DNA of 64,000 nt from the NCBI RefSeq assembly GCF_002836515.1, contig NZ_PJBC01000001.1, positions 1 to 64,000 of the forward strand, written 5' to 3'. The notes beneath the pieces are model-generated. The model had not been told where the DNA came from. It was given only the letters and a program-made list of their open reading frames with translations, and ran no database searches. The translations under genes were made by a program, and so were the position numbers. This document shows, piece after piece, positions 16,521 through 25,897 of this stretch (positions within the stretch are counted from its first letter, which is position 1; every line of letters starts with the position of its first letter). This DNA is from Pseudomonas sp. Choline-02u-1 (lineage in GTDB: Bacteria > Pseudomonadota > Gammaproteobacteria > Pseudomonadales > Pseudomonadaceae).

Positions 16521-18276
16521 ATGCAGACATTTATAAGAACAGCCTGCGAGAAACATCGACTCCTGCTGGTGATGACAATAGGCGCAACCATCACCCTGAA
16601 AATCCTGGCCATGGCCCCTCCTTTGTTATTGGGCAAGATCGTCGATTCACTAAACGATGCCGATCACACAACGCTGCGTACGCTGCTTTTTTTCACCGCA
16701 GCTTTTACGCTGGCCGGTTGCATTCAGTCGATGACCACCCCCCTTCAAACGCTGCTGCTCTCAAAGCTCGTCCAGCGAATTGTCATGGATGCTTCCATCC
16801 ATTGGATGGCGCGGTTGATGGGCAAGGACTTTTCCCAGTTCGGCACGTGGCGAATAGGACAGTTCATCAAGTCGGTCGAGCGCGGAATCACTGCCCACGA
16901 ACAGTTGCTGATGTTCTTCGTCACTACGGGTTTCCCCCTGTGTCTGGAATTTCTTATTGTCGCCGGCGCATTCTGGTATATGGGCGGAGCCTGGGTTTTC
17001 TGCGCGCTAGCAGGCCTCGGTGGCTGTTATCTCTATGCAACTCACCGGATCATTCGATGGCGCAGAAAACACATCGATGCTGTTAATGACCAGGAGGATG
17101 AGCTGAGTGCAACCTTGGTCAATACTTTGAGGGCTGGTAAATCGATAAAACTGGAACGCGCCGAACGCACGGCCCTGCAACCCTTGAACCGAGCGTTTGA
17201 GCGCTACGCCAACGCTGCTGTAACCGTAGCAGGGTCGGGCGGACTATTGAGCGCGGCGAAGATTTTGTTTATCAGCCTGTCCACAGGAGGTCTAAACTAT
17301 CCGGTGAGCCCTCAAGGGCAAAGAGTTCCTGGGCCATGGCCAGCGCATCGATGCAACGCATGAGAGTAATTGCGGCGATCGTTATCGAAGTCAGCAGTTG
17401 CAAGTAATTCTTTGAGTCGCCGTTGATCAGCCGAAAATTGATCCAGCACCCGATAGCCTTCGGTCAGCGCCGATACATTCAACAGGAACGTACCAGCAAT
17501 AGAGAAGATGGCCACCAATTGACCGACGCTGATACTTGCTTGTCCGGACGTCTGATCCATGACTCCCCAAGCTAACAACATTACGGCTCGAGCCGTGCGA
17601 GATCACCCATAACGGTGTTGCGCAGCTATCAATTGCCAGCGAGATCAGCTTCCGGCAGGGCCAATCCGTTGCGATCATCGGGCCCAGCGGCGCTGGCAAA
17701 TCAACGTTACTCGAAGCGCTGGCAGGACTGGATTCTTCGGTGCGGTCTCGGCTGTTCATCGACGATCTGTGCATAGATCGCATAAATGCTCGCGCTCATC
17801 TGGAAACGGTGCGTTACAGCCCCCAGTCTCCACAGTTCCTGAAAGGCAGTATTGAACAGTCCGTACTTTTCGGTGTTGAGCAGTCGAGAACATTGAACGA
17901 GGCAATTCAATGTCTCCAGCTAGACGAAATCATTGGCCGAGGTCACATCGCTGAAAACGCCACCAATATCTCTGGGGGTGAAGCGAAGCGGCTTTCGTTG
18001 CTGCGACTCCTGAATCGACCGGGCAAATTCAATCTGTTTGATGAGCCGAGCGCTTCGATTGAACCGAAACTCGCCACACCGGTGTGGGATTTACTATTCG
18101 AGACATTCGCTGGACAGGGCTTTATTTGTGTCACCCATGATGTTGAACATCTCCATCGTTTTGACCGCGTGCTCGTCATGCAGCGAGGCGTCATCGTGGA
18201 TGAAGGCACATGGTGCGAACTGCTTGAGCGCCCCGCCATCGAGGCCATATTGAACAGCTTGCACGCGCAGGCTTGA
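16521..18276 (+). pseudogene. ABC exporter (fused TMD-NBD), broken by an internal inversion
   Basis: The first 257 codons (16521-17291) encode a type I exporter transmembrane domain: TM helices near residues 15-38, 57-78 and 130-170, and an intracellular loop NTLRAGKSIKLERAERTALQ. The nucleotide-binding domain is intact on the same strand from about 17590: Walker A GPSGAGKST, Q-loop SPQSPQFLKGS, signature ISGGEAKRLSLL, Walker B LFDEPSASIE, H-loop CVTHD. Between them, the expected TM5-TM6 coding sequence (LLAWGVMDQTSG, ISVGQLVAIFSIAGTFLLNV) is on the minus strand. The reading frame on + therefore runs into a stop at 17363 and no intact exporter can be made. Cargo unknown. Composition is less GC-rich than its neighbours. 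Confidence 0.85.
17292..17590 (-). other. Inverted 299-base segment inside the ABC exporter gene
   Basis: Reading the minus strand gives exporter sequence (LLAWGVMDQ ... GQLVAIFSIAGTFLLNVSAL ... DQRRLKELLA) belonging between the two + strand parts. If exactly 17292-17590 is flipped, the left join becomes SLSTGG-RAVMLLAWG in frame. The right join becomes EGSPDSL-EPCEITHNGV in frame with the NBD. The two ends of the flipped segment are in different frames, so one extra 1-base indel lies inside, probably between about 17330 and 17420. The right breakpoint falls in the 14-base palindrome ACGGCTCGAGCCGT (17583-17596). No long inverted repeats flank it. Confidence 0.75.
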
Positions 18277-18444
18277 ACAGTTGCAATGTCCGGGAAACGG
18301 CCCCGCACAGTGCAAACTGAGGCCAATACCCACAAATCGCGCAAATGCCGTTAGTCGCCGCCCCCCACGATGGATTAAAGTAACGCCCCCAGCCCCGGCG
18401 TTATCCGAACGCACCGGCCACCCCCTTTCCAGGAACAGTCACCG

Positions 18445-19404
18445 ATGGAACATCGTGAAGCGCTGCTGGCGCTGCGAACCTTTCTTTCAACGCAGATTCT
18501 CGGCCAGGAAAAACTCATCGAGCGCTTGCTCATCGCCCTGCTTGCCGACGGCCATATGCTGGTCGAGGGCGCTCCTGGTCTGGCCAAGACCAAAGCGATC
18601 AAAGAACTCGCCGAGGGCATCGAAGCCCAGTTCCACCGAATTCAGTTCACCCCCGACCTGCTGCCGGCCGACATCACCGGCACCGAAATCTACCGTCCGG
18701 AAACCGGCAGTTTCGTCTTCCAGCAAGGGCCGATCTTCCACAACCTGGTGCTGGCCGACGAAATCAACCGTGCGCCGGCCAAGGTGCAATCGGCCTTGCT
18801 CGAAGCGATGGCCGAGCGTCAGGTCAGCGTCGGGCGCAGCACCTACGAGCTGTCGCCGCTGTTTCTGGTGATGGCCACGCAGAACCCGATCGAACAGGAA
18901 GGCACCTATCCGCTGCCGGAAGCCCAGCTCGACCGTTTCCTCATGCACGTCAAGATCGGCTTCCCCGACGCCGCCGTCGAACGGCGCATCCTGCAACAGG
19001 CCCGTGGCGAGGCGCTGAACGGCGAGACCAAGCCTGAGCGACGGGTCAGCCAGCAGGCGATCTTCGCCGCACGCAAGGAAATCCTCGGTTTGTACATGGC
19101 CGACGCCGTGGAGGAATACCTGGTGCAGCTGGTCATGGCCACGCGCAACCCGGCCAAGTTTGATCCGGAAATGGCCGAATGGATCGCCTACGGCGCCAGT
19201 CCGCGCGGCTCGATCGCCCTTGATCGCTGTGCCCGCGCCCATGCCTGGCTGGCCGGTCGCGATTTCGTCAGCCCGGAAGACATTCAGGCTGTGCTGTTCG
19301 ACGTGTTGCGCCACCGCATCATCCTGTCGTTCGAAGCCGAAGCCGCGGGCATCGATCAGGACCGCGTGGTGCAGCGGATTCTCGACGTCGTCGCCGTCGC
19401 TTGA
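18445..19404 (+). CDS. MoxR-type AAA+ ATPase
   Basis: 319 residues. MoxR family AAA+ ATPase: Walker A in LVEGAPGLAKTKAIKEL (about 39-55), the PDLLPADITGTEIY loop, Walker B LVLADEINRAPAKVQSALLE, sensor 1 VMATQNPIEQEGTYPLPEAQ and the lid domain with PRGSIALDRCARAHA. MoxR proteins act as chaperones that load metals or assemble complexes with von Willebrand A proteins encoded next to them. It is the first gene of the tight operon 18445-25281, with GGAACAG upstream, and ends one base-pair step before the DUF58 gene. Confidence 0.94.
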   Translation: MEHREALLALRTFLSTQILGQEKLIERLLIALLADGHMLVEGAPGLAKTKAIKELAEGIEAQFHRIQFTPDLLPADITGTEIYRPETGSFVFQQGPIFHNLVLADEINRAPAKVQSALLEAMAERQVSVGRSTYELSPLFLVMATQNPIEQEGTYPLPEAQLDRFLMHVKIGFPDAAVERRILQQARGEALNGETKPERRVSQQAIFAARKEILGLYMADAVEEYLVQLVMATRNPAKFDPEMAEWIAYGASPRGSIALDRCARAHAWLAGRDFVSPEDIQAVLFDVLRHRIILSFEAEAAGIDQDRVVQRILDVVAVA

Positions 19405-19409
19405 CCCCC

Positions 19410-20354
19410 ATGAACGCCGCCCTGCCCTCCGAACCCGGTATCCGCATCAGCCTCGCAGAGCTGATCGAGATGCGTCACCGCGTGCGCGAGGTGCAGCTGT
19501 TTTCCACGCCGAGTCAGCGCAGCCCGCTGATCGGCCTGCATCACTCGAAATTCCGTGGCCGTGGCGTCGACTTCGACCAAGTGCGGGTGTATCAGGCCGG
19601 TGACGACGTGCGCACCATCGACTGGCGCGTCACTGCGCGCACGCAGGAGCCGCACACCAAGCTGTTCCATGAAGAACGCGAGCGACCGATTTTCATCATG
19701 GTCGAGCAAAGCACGCGGCTGTTTTTCGGCTCGGGGCTGATGTTCAAATCGGTGCTGGCGGCGCAAGTCGCGGCGTTGATCGGCTGGGCCGCGCTGGGGC
19801 ACAACGACCGCGTCGGCGGATTGGTGTTCGGCGACAACGAGCACTACGAAATCAAGCCTCGCCGGAGCAAGCAGAGCCTGCTGCAATTGCTCAACCGCCT
19901 GGTCAAGGTCAATCAATCGCTGCACAGCGAGCGCGAGCCGGATCGCGATGCCTTCGGCGTGGCCTTGCGCCGCGCGCGGGAAGTGCTGCGCCCGGGCAGT
20001 CTGGCCATTGTCATTTGCGACGAACGCGCGTTGTCCGACAGCGCCGAGCAGCAGTTGAGTTTGCTGGCGCGGCATTGCGATCTGCTGATGTTGCCGCTGT
20101 CCGACCCACTCGATCACGCCCTGCCCGCCGCCGGCCTGCTGCGCTTTGCCGAACGTGGCGCGCAGCTGGAAATCGACACGCTGAACTTCGACCTGCGCCA
20201 GACTTACCGAGCACAAGCCGAAGCGCGCATTGCTCGTTGGGAATTGCTCGCGCAAAAGCTGCGGGTGTTGCTGATGCCGTTGAGCACGCAAAGCGAAATG
20301 GTCGAGCAGATGCGCGAGTTCCTGAACCCGCAGCGTCCGGGGAAAGGTCGATGA
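19410..20354 (+). CDS. DUF58 domain protein
   Basis: 314 residues. The DUF58 signature sits in the N-terminal third (FRGRGVDFDQVRVYQAGDDV, then RTIDWRVTARTQEPHTKLF). It continues into a vWA-like domain (IFIMVEQSTRLFFGSG, LAIVICDERALSD) without a complete metal site. ATG at 19410 is preferred to a TTG nine bases upstream. It overlaps the next gene by ATGA. DUF58 proteins consistently accompany MoxR and BatA-type proteins; the biochemical role is not established. Confidence 0.9.
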   Translation: MNAALPSEPGIRISLAELIEMRHRVREVQLFSTPSQRSPLIGLHHSKFRGRGVDFDQVRVYQAGDDVRTIDWRVTARTQEPHTKLFHEERERPIFIMVEQSTRLFFGSGLMFKSVLAAQVAALIGWAALGHNDRVGGLVFGDNEHYEIKPRRSKQSLLQLLNRLVKVNQSLHSEREPDRDAFGVALRRAREVLRPGSLAIVICDERALSDSAEQQLSLLARHCDLLMLPLSDPLDHALPAAGLLRFAERGAQLEIDTLNFDLRQTYRAQAEARIARWELLAQKLRVLLMPLSTQSEMVEQMREFLNPQRPGKGR

Positions 20355-20848
20355 ACGGCCTCGAGCACCTGCAACCGCTGATCTCGCCGCCGCCGATCGC
20401 CTTCTGGCCGCCGGCGCCGGGCTGGTGGCTGCTGCTTTTGCTGTTACCGCTGCTGGGTTTCGCCGTGTGGAAGCTGCGGCGTTTCATTCCGATGAAGAAA
20501 CGCCCGGTCGCTCGGGCTGAACAACCGCTGGACCCGGTGCGCATCGCCGCGCTCGCCGAACTGGCGCAAATGCCCAAGCCTTACGACGGCGCTCCGGCCG
20601 GCGCCTGGCTGCAACAACTCAACGGCCTGCTCAAACGCCTGTGCCGCAACCACTATCCGTACAGCCAGAGCCACACCCTCAACGGGCGCAAATGGCTGGC
20701 CTTCCTCGATAACCGCTGCCCGGCCGCCGGCCTGACGCGCTGGATGGTGCTGGTCGAAGGTGCGTACAAACCGGAATGCAAACTCGATGACAAAGCCATC
20801 GCCGGCCTGACCCAGGCAGTCGATACGTGGATTCGCAAACATGTTTGA
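20351..20848 (+). CDS. DUF4381 membrane protein
   Basis: 165 residues. One N-terminal membrane segment (WWLLLLLLPLLGFAVWKL, about 26-43) is followed by a cytoplasmic helical domain (DPVRIAALAELAQM, LLKRLCRNHYPYSQSHTLNG, WLAFLDNRC). This is the DUF4381 protein normally placed between DUF58 and the BatA-like gene. It overlaps both neighbours (ATGA at the start, 8 bases at the end), so it is co-translated. Probably a membrane anchor in the complex. Confidence 0.88.
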   Translation: MNGLEHLQPLISPPPIAFWPPAPGWWLLLLLLPLLGFAVWKLRRFIPMKKRPVARAEQPLDPVRIAALAELAQMPKPYDGAPAGAWLQQLNGLLKRLCRNHYPYSQSHTLNGRKWLAFLDNRCPAAGLTRWMVLVEGAYKPECKLDDKAIAGLTQAVDTWIRKHV

Positions 20849-21920
20849 GTTCGCCTGGCCGTGGATCTTCGTACTGTTGCCGCTGCCGTGGTTGATGCGT
20901 CTTGTCCTGCCGGTGGCCGACAGCGGCGAGCCTGCACTGAAAGTCAGTTTCCTCGCCGACCTCGAAGGCCTCGCCCGCCGCCGCGCCCGCGCCAACTTGC
21001 CGGCCTGGCGGCAGCAGGCGCCGTTCATCCTGCTGTGGCTGATTCTGTTGATCGCCGCCGCCCGCCCGCAATGGCTCGGTGAACCGCTGCCGATCGCCGC
21101 CAGTGGCCGCGATTTGCTGGTGGCGGTGGACGTTTCCGGATCAATGGATTTTCCCGACATGCAATGGCAGGACGAAGAAGTCAGTCGCCTGTCGCTGGTG
21201 CAGCACTTGCTCGGCGATTTCCTTGAAAGCCGCGACGGCGACCGCGTGGGTTTGATTCTGTTTGGCAGTCAGGCCTACCTGCAAGCGCCGCTGACCTTTG
21301 ACCGGCGCACCGTGCGCGTGTGGCTGGACGAAGCGCGGATCGGCATTGCCGGCAAGAACACTGCAATTGGCGATGCCATCGGCCTGGCCTTGAAACGCCT
21401 GCGTCTGCGCCCGGCGCAAAGTCGCGTGCTGATTCTGGTCACCGACGGCGCCAACAACGGCGGCGAAATCAATCCGCTGACCGCCGCAAAACTGGCCGCC
21501 AGCGAAGGCGTGAGAATCTATCCGATCGGCATCGGCGCCAATCCCGAGGACAGCGGCTCTACCGGCCTGCTCGGGGTCAATCCGAGCCTCGATCTGGATG
21601 AACCGGCGCTCAAGGCCATCGCCGAAATCACCGGCGGCCAGTACTTCCGCGCCCATGATGGCAAAGAGTTGCAAGCGATCAAGGACACCCTCGATCAGCT
21701 CGAACCGGTGACCCAGCAACCGACGCAGGCACGCCCGGCGCAAGCCTTGTATCACTGGCCTCTGGCGTTGGCACTGTGGTTGAGCCTGTTGCTGGTCGTC
21801 CGCGAGTTGTGGCCGGACAACCCGCTGCACCGCCTGTTTACCAAGCGACTGTATTTGCAAAGCCCGCTGCCGGACTGGCGTGAGCGCTTGCAGCGTTTGC
21901 GCCTGCGGAGGCGCCGATGA
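20841..21920 (+). CDS. BatA-like vWA membrane protein
   Basis: 359 residues. Two N-terminal membrane segments (about 4-22 and 56-74), then a vWA domain with an intact MIDAS: DVSGSMDF (about 95-102), the conserved Thr in AGKNTAIGDAIGLAL and the Asp in LVTDGANNGGE. A C-terminal helix lies near 310-328 with a basic tail. Bat proteins are assembled with MoxR in aerotolerance or envelope-stress roles described in other bacteria. The intact MIDAS contrasts with the next protein, which has lost it. Confidence 0.92.
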   Translation: MFEFAWPWIFVLLPLPWLMRLVLPVADSGEPALKVSFLADLEGLARRRARANLPAWRQQAPFILLWLILLIAAARPQWLGEPLPIAASGRDLLVAVDVSGSMDFPDMQWQDEEVSRLSLVQHLLGDFLESRDGDRVGLILFGSQAYLQAPLTFDRRTVRVWLDEARIGIAGKNTAIGDAIGLALKRLRLRPAQSRVLILVTDGANNGGEINPLTAAKLAASEGVRIYPIGIGANPEDSGSTGLLGVNPSLDLDEPALKAIAEITGGQYFRAHDGKELQAIKDTLDQLEPVTQQPTQARPAQALYHWPLALALWLSLLLVVRELWPDNPLHRLFTKRLYLQSPLPDWRERLQRLRLRRRR

Positions 21921-23653
21921 TCGCGCTCTGGCCGCACTGGTTCCGCCCTTGGTGGCTGTTGCTGTTGCCGCTGCTCGGCTGGCTGCTCTGGCAACTCTGG
22001 CACCGGCAAAAACGCGCCGGTCGCTGGCAGATGATTCTGCCGCCGGCATTCCATGCGGCATTGCTCAGTGGCGGCAGCGGGCGCCAGAGCAAATTGCCGT
22101 GGATCGCCCTTGGCGTGGCGTGGTTGCTGACCATTCTGGCCTTGCTCGGGCCGAGCTGGGAGCGCGTCGAGCAGACCAGCCAGAAACCCGCCGATCCGCT
22201 GGTGGTGCTGCTCGAACTGACCCCGGAAATGCTTGCCACCGACTCACCACCGACACGTCTGGAACAGGCGCGGCGCAAGCTCTTCGACCTGTTGCAGGCG
22301 CGCAGCGATGCGCAGACCGCCATCGTCGTTTATGCCGGCAGCGCGCACACGCTGGTGCCGCTGTCGGATGACTTGGCCACGAGCCGCAATCTGCTCGATG
22401 CGCTCAAGCCGTCGCTGATGCCGCAAAGCGGCCACCGCGCCGATCTGGCGGTGAGCAAGGCTCTGGATTTGCTCAAGCAAGGGGCACTGGGTCAGGGGCG
22501 GATTCTGTTGATCGGTTCGTCGCTCAATGAAGAAGAACGGCGCGGTATTCGCCGCGCGCTCAATGGCGAGTCGACGCAACTGCTGATGCTCGGCATCGGT
22601 ACCGCCGAAGGTGCGCCGATTGCTCAGGAGGACGGCAGTTTCCTCAAGGACGAGCAAGGCGCGATCCGCGTGCCGCAACTCGACAGCCCGGGCCTGGCGA
22701 CTTTCCTCAATAGTGTGGGCGGCGAGTATCACCCCGCGCGACTCGACGAGGCTGATCTCGGTGCCCTTGGCCTGCTCAACGGCCCGCGCAGCCTGCGCGA
22801 TGACGGCCAGACCGTGCGCCTCGACACGTGGGCCGATCAGGGTTACTGGCTGCTGTTGCCGCTGCTGTTGCTCGCTGCTTGTGCCGGACGTCGCGGCTGG
22901 CTGTTCTGCCTGCCGCTGCTGTGGTGCCTGCCGCAACCGAGCTACGCTTTGGACTTCGAAGACTTGTGGTTGCGCCCCGACCAGCAGGGTTTGCACCTGC
23001 TCAAGCAGAAACGCCCGGCCGAAGCTGCGCAGCATTTCGAAGATCATCAGTGGCAAGGGGTGGCGTTGTACGAGGCCGGCGACTACAGTGGCGCCGCTCA
23101 GCGCTTCGCCGAGGGCAGCGATGCCCGCGCCCACTACAATCGTGGCAATGCTCTGGCAAAAAGCGGTGAGCTGGAAGCAGCAATCGACGCGTATGACCAA
23201 GCATTGGAACTGCAACCGGATCTGCGTCCGGCGCAGACCAACAAGGCGCTGGTGGAAAACCTGCTGAAGCAGAAAACCGCCCCGCCGCCGCCCGAGCCGG
23301 ACAACCAGCCGAACGAACAAAGTCTGCCCGGCGATGAGCCTTCGCCTGCCACCGCGCCCCCTCCGGCGGTGAGCAGCGAAACCCAAAGCGAGGCGCAACC
23401 GGGCGAATCCGCCAGCGAACCGCCACCCACCGCCCCGCCGCTGCCAGGCCCCAACGAAATACCCGGCAGCACCGAGGAAGAGGAAACCGACACGGTGCCG
23501 ACCCTGCGCCCGAGCGAGAACAACCTCGAAGGCGAGCAGCGTCAGGCGCTCGAGCAATGGCTGGGCAAGATCCCGGACGACCCGGGCGAACTGCTCAGGC
23601 GCAAATTCTGGTACGAACAGCAACAACATCAGGATCAGGAAAACAATCGATGA
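21917..23653 (+). CDS. BatB/BatC-like protein: degenerate vWA fused to TPR
   Basis: 578 residues. Two N-terminal membrane helices, then a vWA-like domain in which the MIDAS position reads VVLLELTPEMLATDS, where D-x-S-x-S would be expected. The later part (ILLIGSSLNEEERR) also lacks the usual Asp, so metal binding is probably lost. After two membrane segments (about 311-345) come TPR repeats (AAQHFEDHQWQGVALYEAGD, ARAHYNRGNALAKSGELEAA, about 365-440). A Pro/Glu-rich low-complexity tail follows and ends in EQWLGKIPDDPGELLRRKF. It corresponds to BatB plus BatC of other bacteria fused in one chain. Four-base overlaps on both sides. Confidence 0.88.
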   Translation: MIALWPHWFRPWWLLLLPLLGWLLWQLWHRQKRAGRWQMILPPAFHAALLSGGSGRQSKLPWIALGVAWLLTILALLGPSWERVEQTSQKPADPLVVLLELTPEMLATDSPPTRLEQARRKLFDLLQARSDAQTAIVVYAGSAHTLVPLSDDLATSRNLLDALKPSLMPQSGHRADLAVSKALDLLKQGALGQGRILLIGSSLNEEERRGIRRALNGESTQLLMLGIGTAEGAPIAQEDGSFLKDEQGAIRVPQLDSPGLATFLNSVGGEYHPARLDEADLGALGLLNGPRSLRDDGQTVRLDTWADQGYWLLLPLLLLAACAGRRGWLFCLPLLWCLPQPSYALDFEDLWLRPDQQGLHLLKQKRPAEAAQHFEDHQWQGVALYEAGDYSGAAQRFAEGSDARAHYNRGNALAKSGELEAAIDAYDQALELQPDLRPAQTNKALVENLLKQKTAPPPPEPDNQPNEQSLPGDEPSPATAPPPAVSSETQSEAQPGESASEPPPTAPPLPGPNEIPGSTEEEETDTVPTLRPSENNLEGEQRQALEQWLGKIPDDPGELLRRKFWYEQQQHQDQENNR

Positions 23654-25281
23654 CCCGCTTCACCGCTCTCTTGCTGCCCCTGCTGATCTGCACGGCTTCC
23701 GCTCAGGCGGCCGAGCTGACCGCCAGCGTGGATCGCAGTCGCCTGAACTCCGGCGAGACGGTCGAGCTCACCCTCGAAACTGACGACGTCACCCAGTTCG
23801 GCAAGCCCGACCTGTCGTCGCTGGAAGCACTGTTCGAAGTGCGCGGCACGCGCCAGGTCAACCAGCTCAACACCCTCAACGGCGACAACCGCGCGACCAC
23901 TCGCTGGATCATCACCCTGCTGCCGAAAGAAAACGGCAGCGTAGTGATTCCGCCGCTGCAACTGGGCGAAGCGCAGAGCGAGCCGATCACCGTGCAGGTG
24001 GTCGCCAGCGACAACCGCGAAGACAAAAACAGCCTCGATCCGGTGTTCATCGAAGCCAGCCTCGATCAGACCAGCGTCTATGTGCAGGCCCAGGCCATCC
24101 TGACTTTGCGCATTTATCACTCGGTTTCGCTCTACGACGACAGCAGCCTGAGCCCGCTGCAAATCACTGATGCGCGCATCGAACAGCTCGGCGACACGCG
24201 CACCTACGAGAAAGACATCAACGGTCTGCGCCACGGCGTAATCGAGATGCGCTACGCGATCTATCCGCAACACAGCGGCCTGCTGATGATCGCCCCGCAG
24301 ACGTTCAGCGCCACGCTGGTCGATACCGCGCCATCGGCAGACGCCTCGGGGCCCAAGCCCGGTAAATTGATGCGCGTGAGCTCGGCGTCGATTCCGCTGA
24401 CGGTCAAACCGAAACCGCTGACTTACCCGGTTGATGCACCCTGGCTGCCAGCGCGAAGCCTCAGCCTCAGCGAAAGCTGGAGCCCGGAACCCGACCACAC
24501 TCAGGTCGGCGACTCCCTGACCCGCAGCCTGACCCTGAAAGTCGAAGGCCTCGCCAGCTCGCAACTGCCAGCCCTGCCCGCCACCGACGTCAACGGCCTG
24601 CGCCGCTACCCCGACCAACCGGTGCTGAGCAACCAGAGCAGCGACCGCGGCATCATCGGCAGCCGCGAAGAACGCGAAGCCCTGGTGCCAAGCCGCAGCG
24701 GCGCGATCGACCTGCCAACCGTCGACGTGGTCTGGTGGAACACCTTCGAAGACCACCTTGAACACAGCAGCCTGCCCGCTCGCACCCTGCAAGTGGCGAA
24801 CAACCCCAGCCTGCAAATCGACACCCCGGCCGGCACCCTGCAACCGAGCACGCCCGACAACGACACCCTGTGGTGGTGGAAACTCAGCACTTTGATCCTC
24901 GCCTGCACCACTCTCACCGGTTTTGGCCTCTGGTGGCGCGCCCGCTGGCAACCGGCAATCCACCGCGCCGCCCAGACCGGCCCGAGCCCACGCACCCTGC
25001 TCGACGACATCAAACGCGCCAGCCAGGCCAACGACCCGCATGCCACCCGCCAGGCACTGGACGCCTGGGCGCGGCAACAACCGGAAACGCTGGCAGACAT
25101 GGCCGCGCGGTTTGTGCCGCTGTCGGATGCGTTGGACGGGCTGAACGGCGCGCTGTACAGCGAGACCGGGCAGCATTGGCAGGGTGAGGATTTGTGGCGG
25201 GCGATTCGCACTATTCCGGCGGCGGAACGAGTGCAGGACCCGGTGAATGAAAGTGGGTTGCCGCCGCTTTATCCCAAGTAA
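23650..25281 (+). CDS. BatD-like protein
   Basis: 543 residues. Signal peptide MTRFTALLLPLLICTASAQA, then the BatD oxygen-tolerance repeats of beta domains (LTASVDRSRLNSGETVELTL, FEVRGTRQVNQLNTLNGD, YVQAQAILTLRIYHSVSLYD, GVIEMRYAIYPQHSGLLMI). One membrane helix lies near residues 417-433 (LSTLILACTTLTGFGLWW) and the cytoplasmic tail is helical. It is largely periplasmic and completes the MoxR-DUF58-DUF4381-BatA-BatB/C-BatD operon. The start at 23650 forms an ATGA overlap. Followed by a REP pair. Confidence 0.9.
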   Translation: MTRFTALLLPLLICTASAQAAELTASVDRSRLNSGETVELTLETDDVTQFGKPDLSSLEALFEVRGTRQVNQLNTLNGDNRATTRWIITLLPKENGSVVIPPLQLGEAQSEPITVQVVASDNREDKNSLDPVFIEASLDQTSVYVQAQAILTLRIYHSVSLYDDSSLSPLQITDARIEQLGDTRTYEKDINGLRHGVIEMRYAIYPQHSGLLMIAPQTFSATLVDTAPSADASGPKPGKLMRVSSASIPLTVKPKPLTYPVDAPWLPARSLSLSESWSPEPDHTQVGDSLTRSLTLKVEGLASSQLPALPATDVNGLRRYPDQPVLSNQSSDRGIIGSREEREALVPSRSGAIDLPTVDVVWWNTFEDHLEHSSLPARTLQVANNPSLQIDTPAGTLQPSTPDNDTLWWWKLSTLILACTTLTGFGLWWRARWQPAIHRAAQTGPSPRTLLDDIKRASQANDPHATRQALDAWARQQPETLADMAARFVPLSDALDGLNGALYSETGQHWQGEDLWRAIRTIPAAERVQDPVNESGLPPLYPK

Positions 25282-25285
25282 AAGC

Positions 25286-25352
25286 AAAAGATCGCAGCCT
25301 TCGGCAGCGCCTGCCGATAGTGTGTAGGAGCTGCCGAAGACTGCGATCTTTT
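25286..25352. repeat. REP inverted pair (GATCGCAGCC class)
   Basis: CAAAAGATCGCAGCCTTCGG at the left and a slightly diverged reverse complement (GCCGAAGACTGCGATCTTTT) at the right. It separates the convergent bat operon and the immunity-like genes. Confidence 0.82.
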
Positions 25353-25389
25353 GATTCTCATAAGTGCTGATTCCTGAGTACCGTCGAAC

Positions 25390-25677
25390 CTAGGGCAACT
25401 TGACCAGCACAATTTCATCGGAGCCCTTTGGCAACTCCAGCAAATACTTCCAGCTTTCAATAATTTTCTTCCACTTTTGCAAGCTGAATTTGCTTTCCGG
25501 CTGACCGATCCAGTCATCGTTTATGTTTATATCGACCTGTACATCACTCGCATCAATATTCAGGACAACATCATTTCCGCCTTCACAGACCGATAGCTGA
25601 GTGCCGTTCATTACTGACGTTAAAGACTCAAGCAGGCGATCACAATGCCCGGAGTATTGGGCAATTGCCTGAATCAT
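25390..25677 (-). CDS. Small acidic protein, immunity-like, unknown
   Basis: 95 residues starting MIQAIAQYSGHCDRLLES, with GGAGAGG 13 bases before the ATG. It has strand-rich acidic sequence (VVLNIDASDVQVDININDDW) and a helical tail (SLQKWKKIIESWKYLLELPK). Low GC and size resemble toxin-immunity proteins, but I cannot place it in a family. It overlaps the preceding reading frame by 38 bases, the tight coupling typical of immunity arrays. The frame is open further upstream but reads through the neighbouring frame's coding sequence. Confidence 0.55.
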   Translation of the reverse strand: MIQAIAQYSGHCDRLLESLTSVMNGTQLSVCEGGNDVVLNIDASDVQVDININDDWIGQPESKFSLQKWKKIIESWKYLLELPKGSDEIVLVKLP

Positions 25678-25828
25678 TGAAAACCAGAACCTCTCCTCGC
25701 TTGGCCAAAAACTGTCGAACCACAAGCGCATTCTCACCGACCAGTTTCTGGTTGTCCCAAACAAGCTCACTCCATTTCAAAAACTCAACGCCAACGACCC
25801 TGTAGCGCTCATCAAAGTAAACGTGCAC
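25640..25828 (-). pseudogene. Truncated paralogue of the 25898-26185 gene
   Basis: Encodes VHVYFDERYRVVGVEFLKWS, then NQKLVGENALVVRQFLAKRG. This aligns by eye with the upstream gene (MALYYDERDMVKGVEFFERS ... HKLVGETSTDVLALFRHHG) but ends before the conserved acidic C-terminus. Its N-terminal part has no convincing start: in-frame sequence extends to a stop near 25895 with only a GTG at 25828. Probably the remnant of a duplicated immunity-type gene cut by recombination with the next gene. Confidence 0.55.
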
Positions 25829-25897
25829 GCCTGAATCATCGTAAGTGTCGGTCGGTACATGAATTTTCGCGGCGCAGATTGATATATAAAGTGGTGA

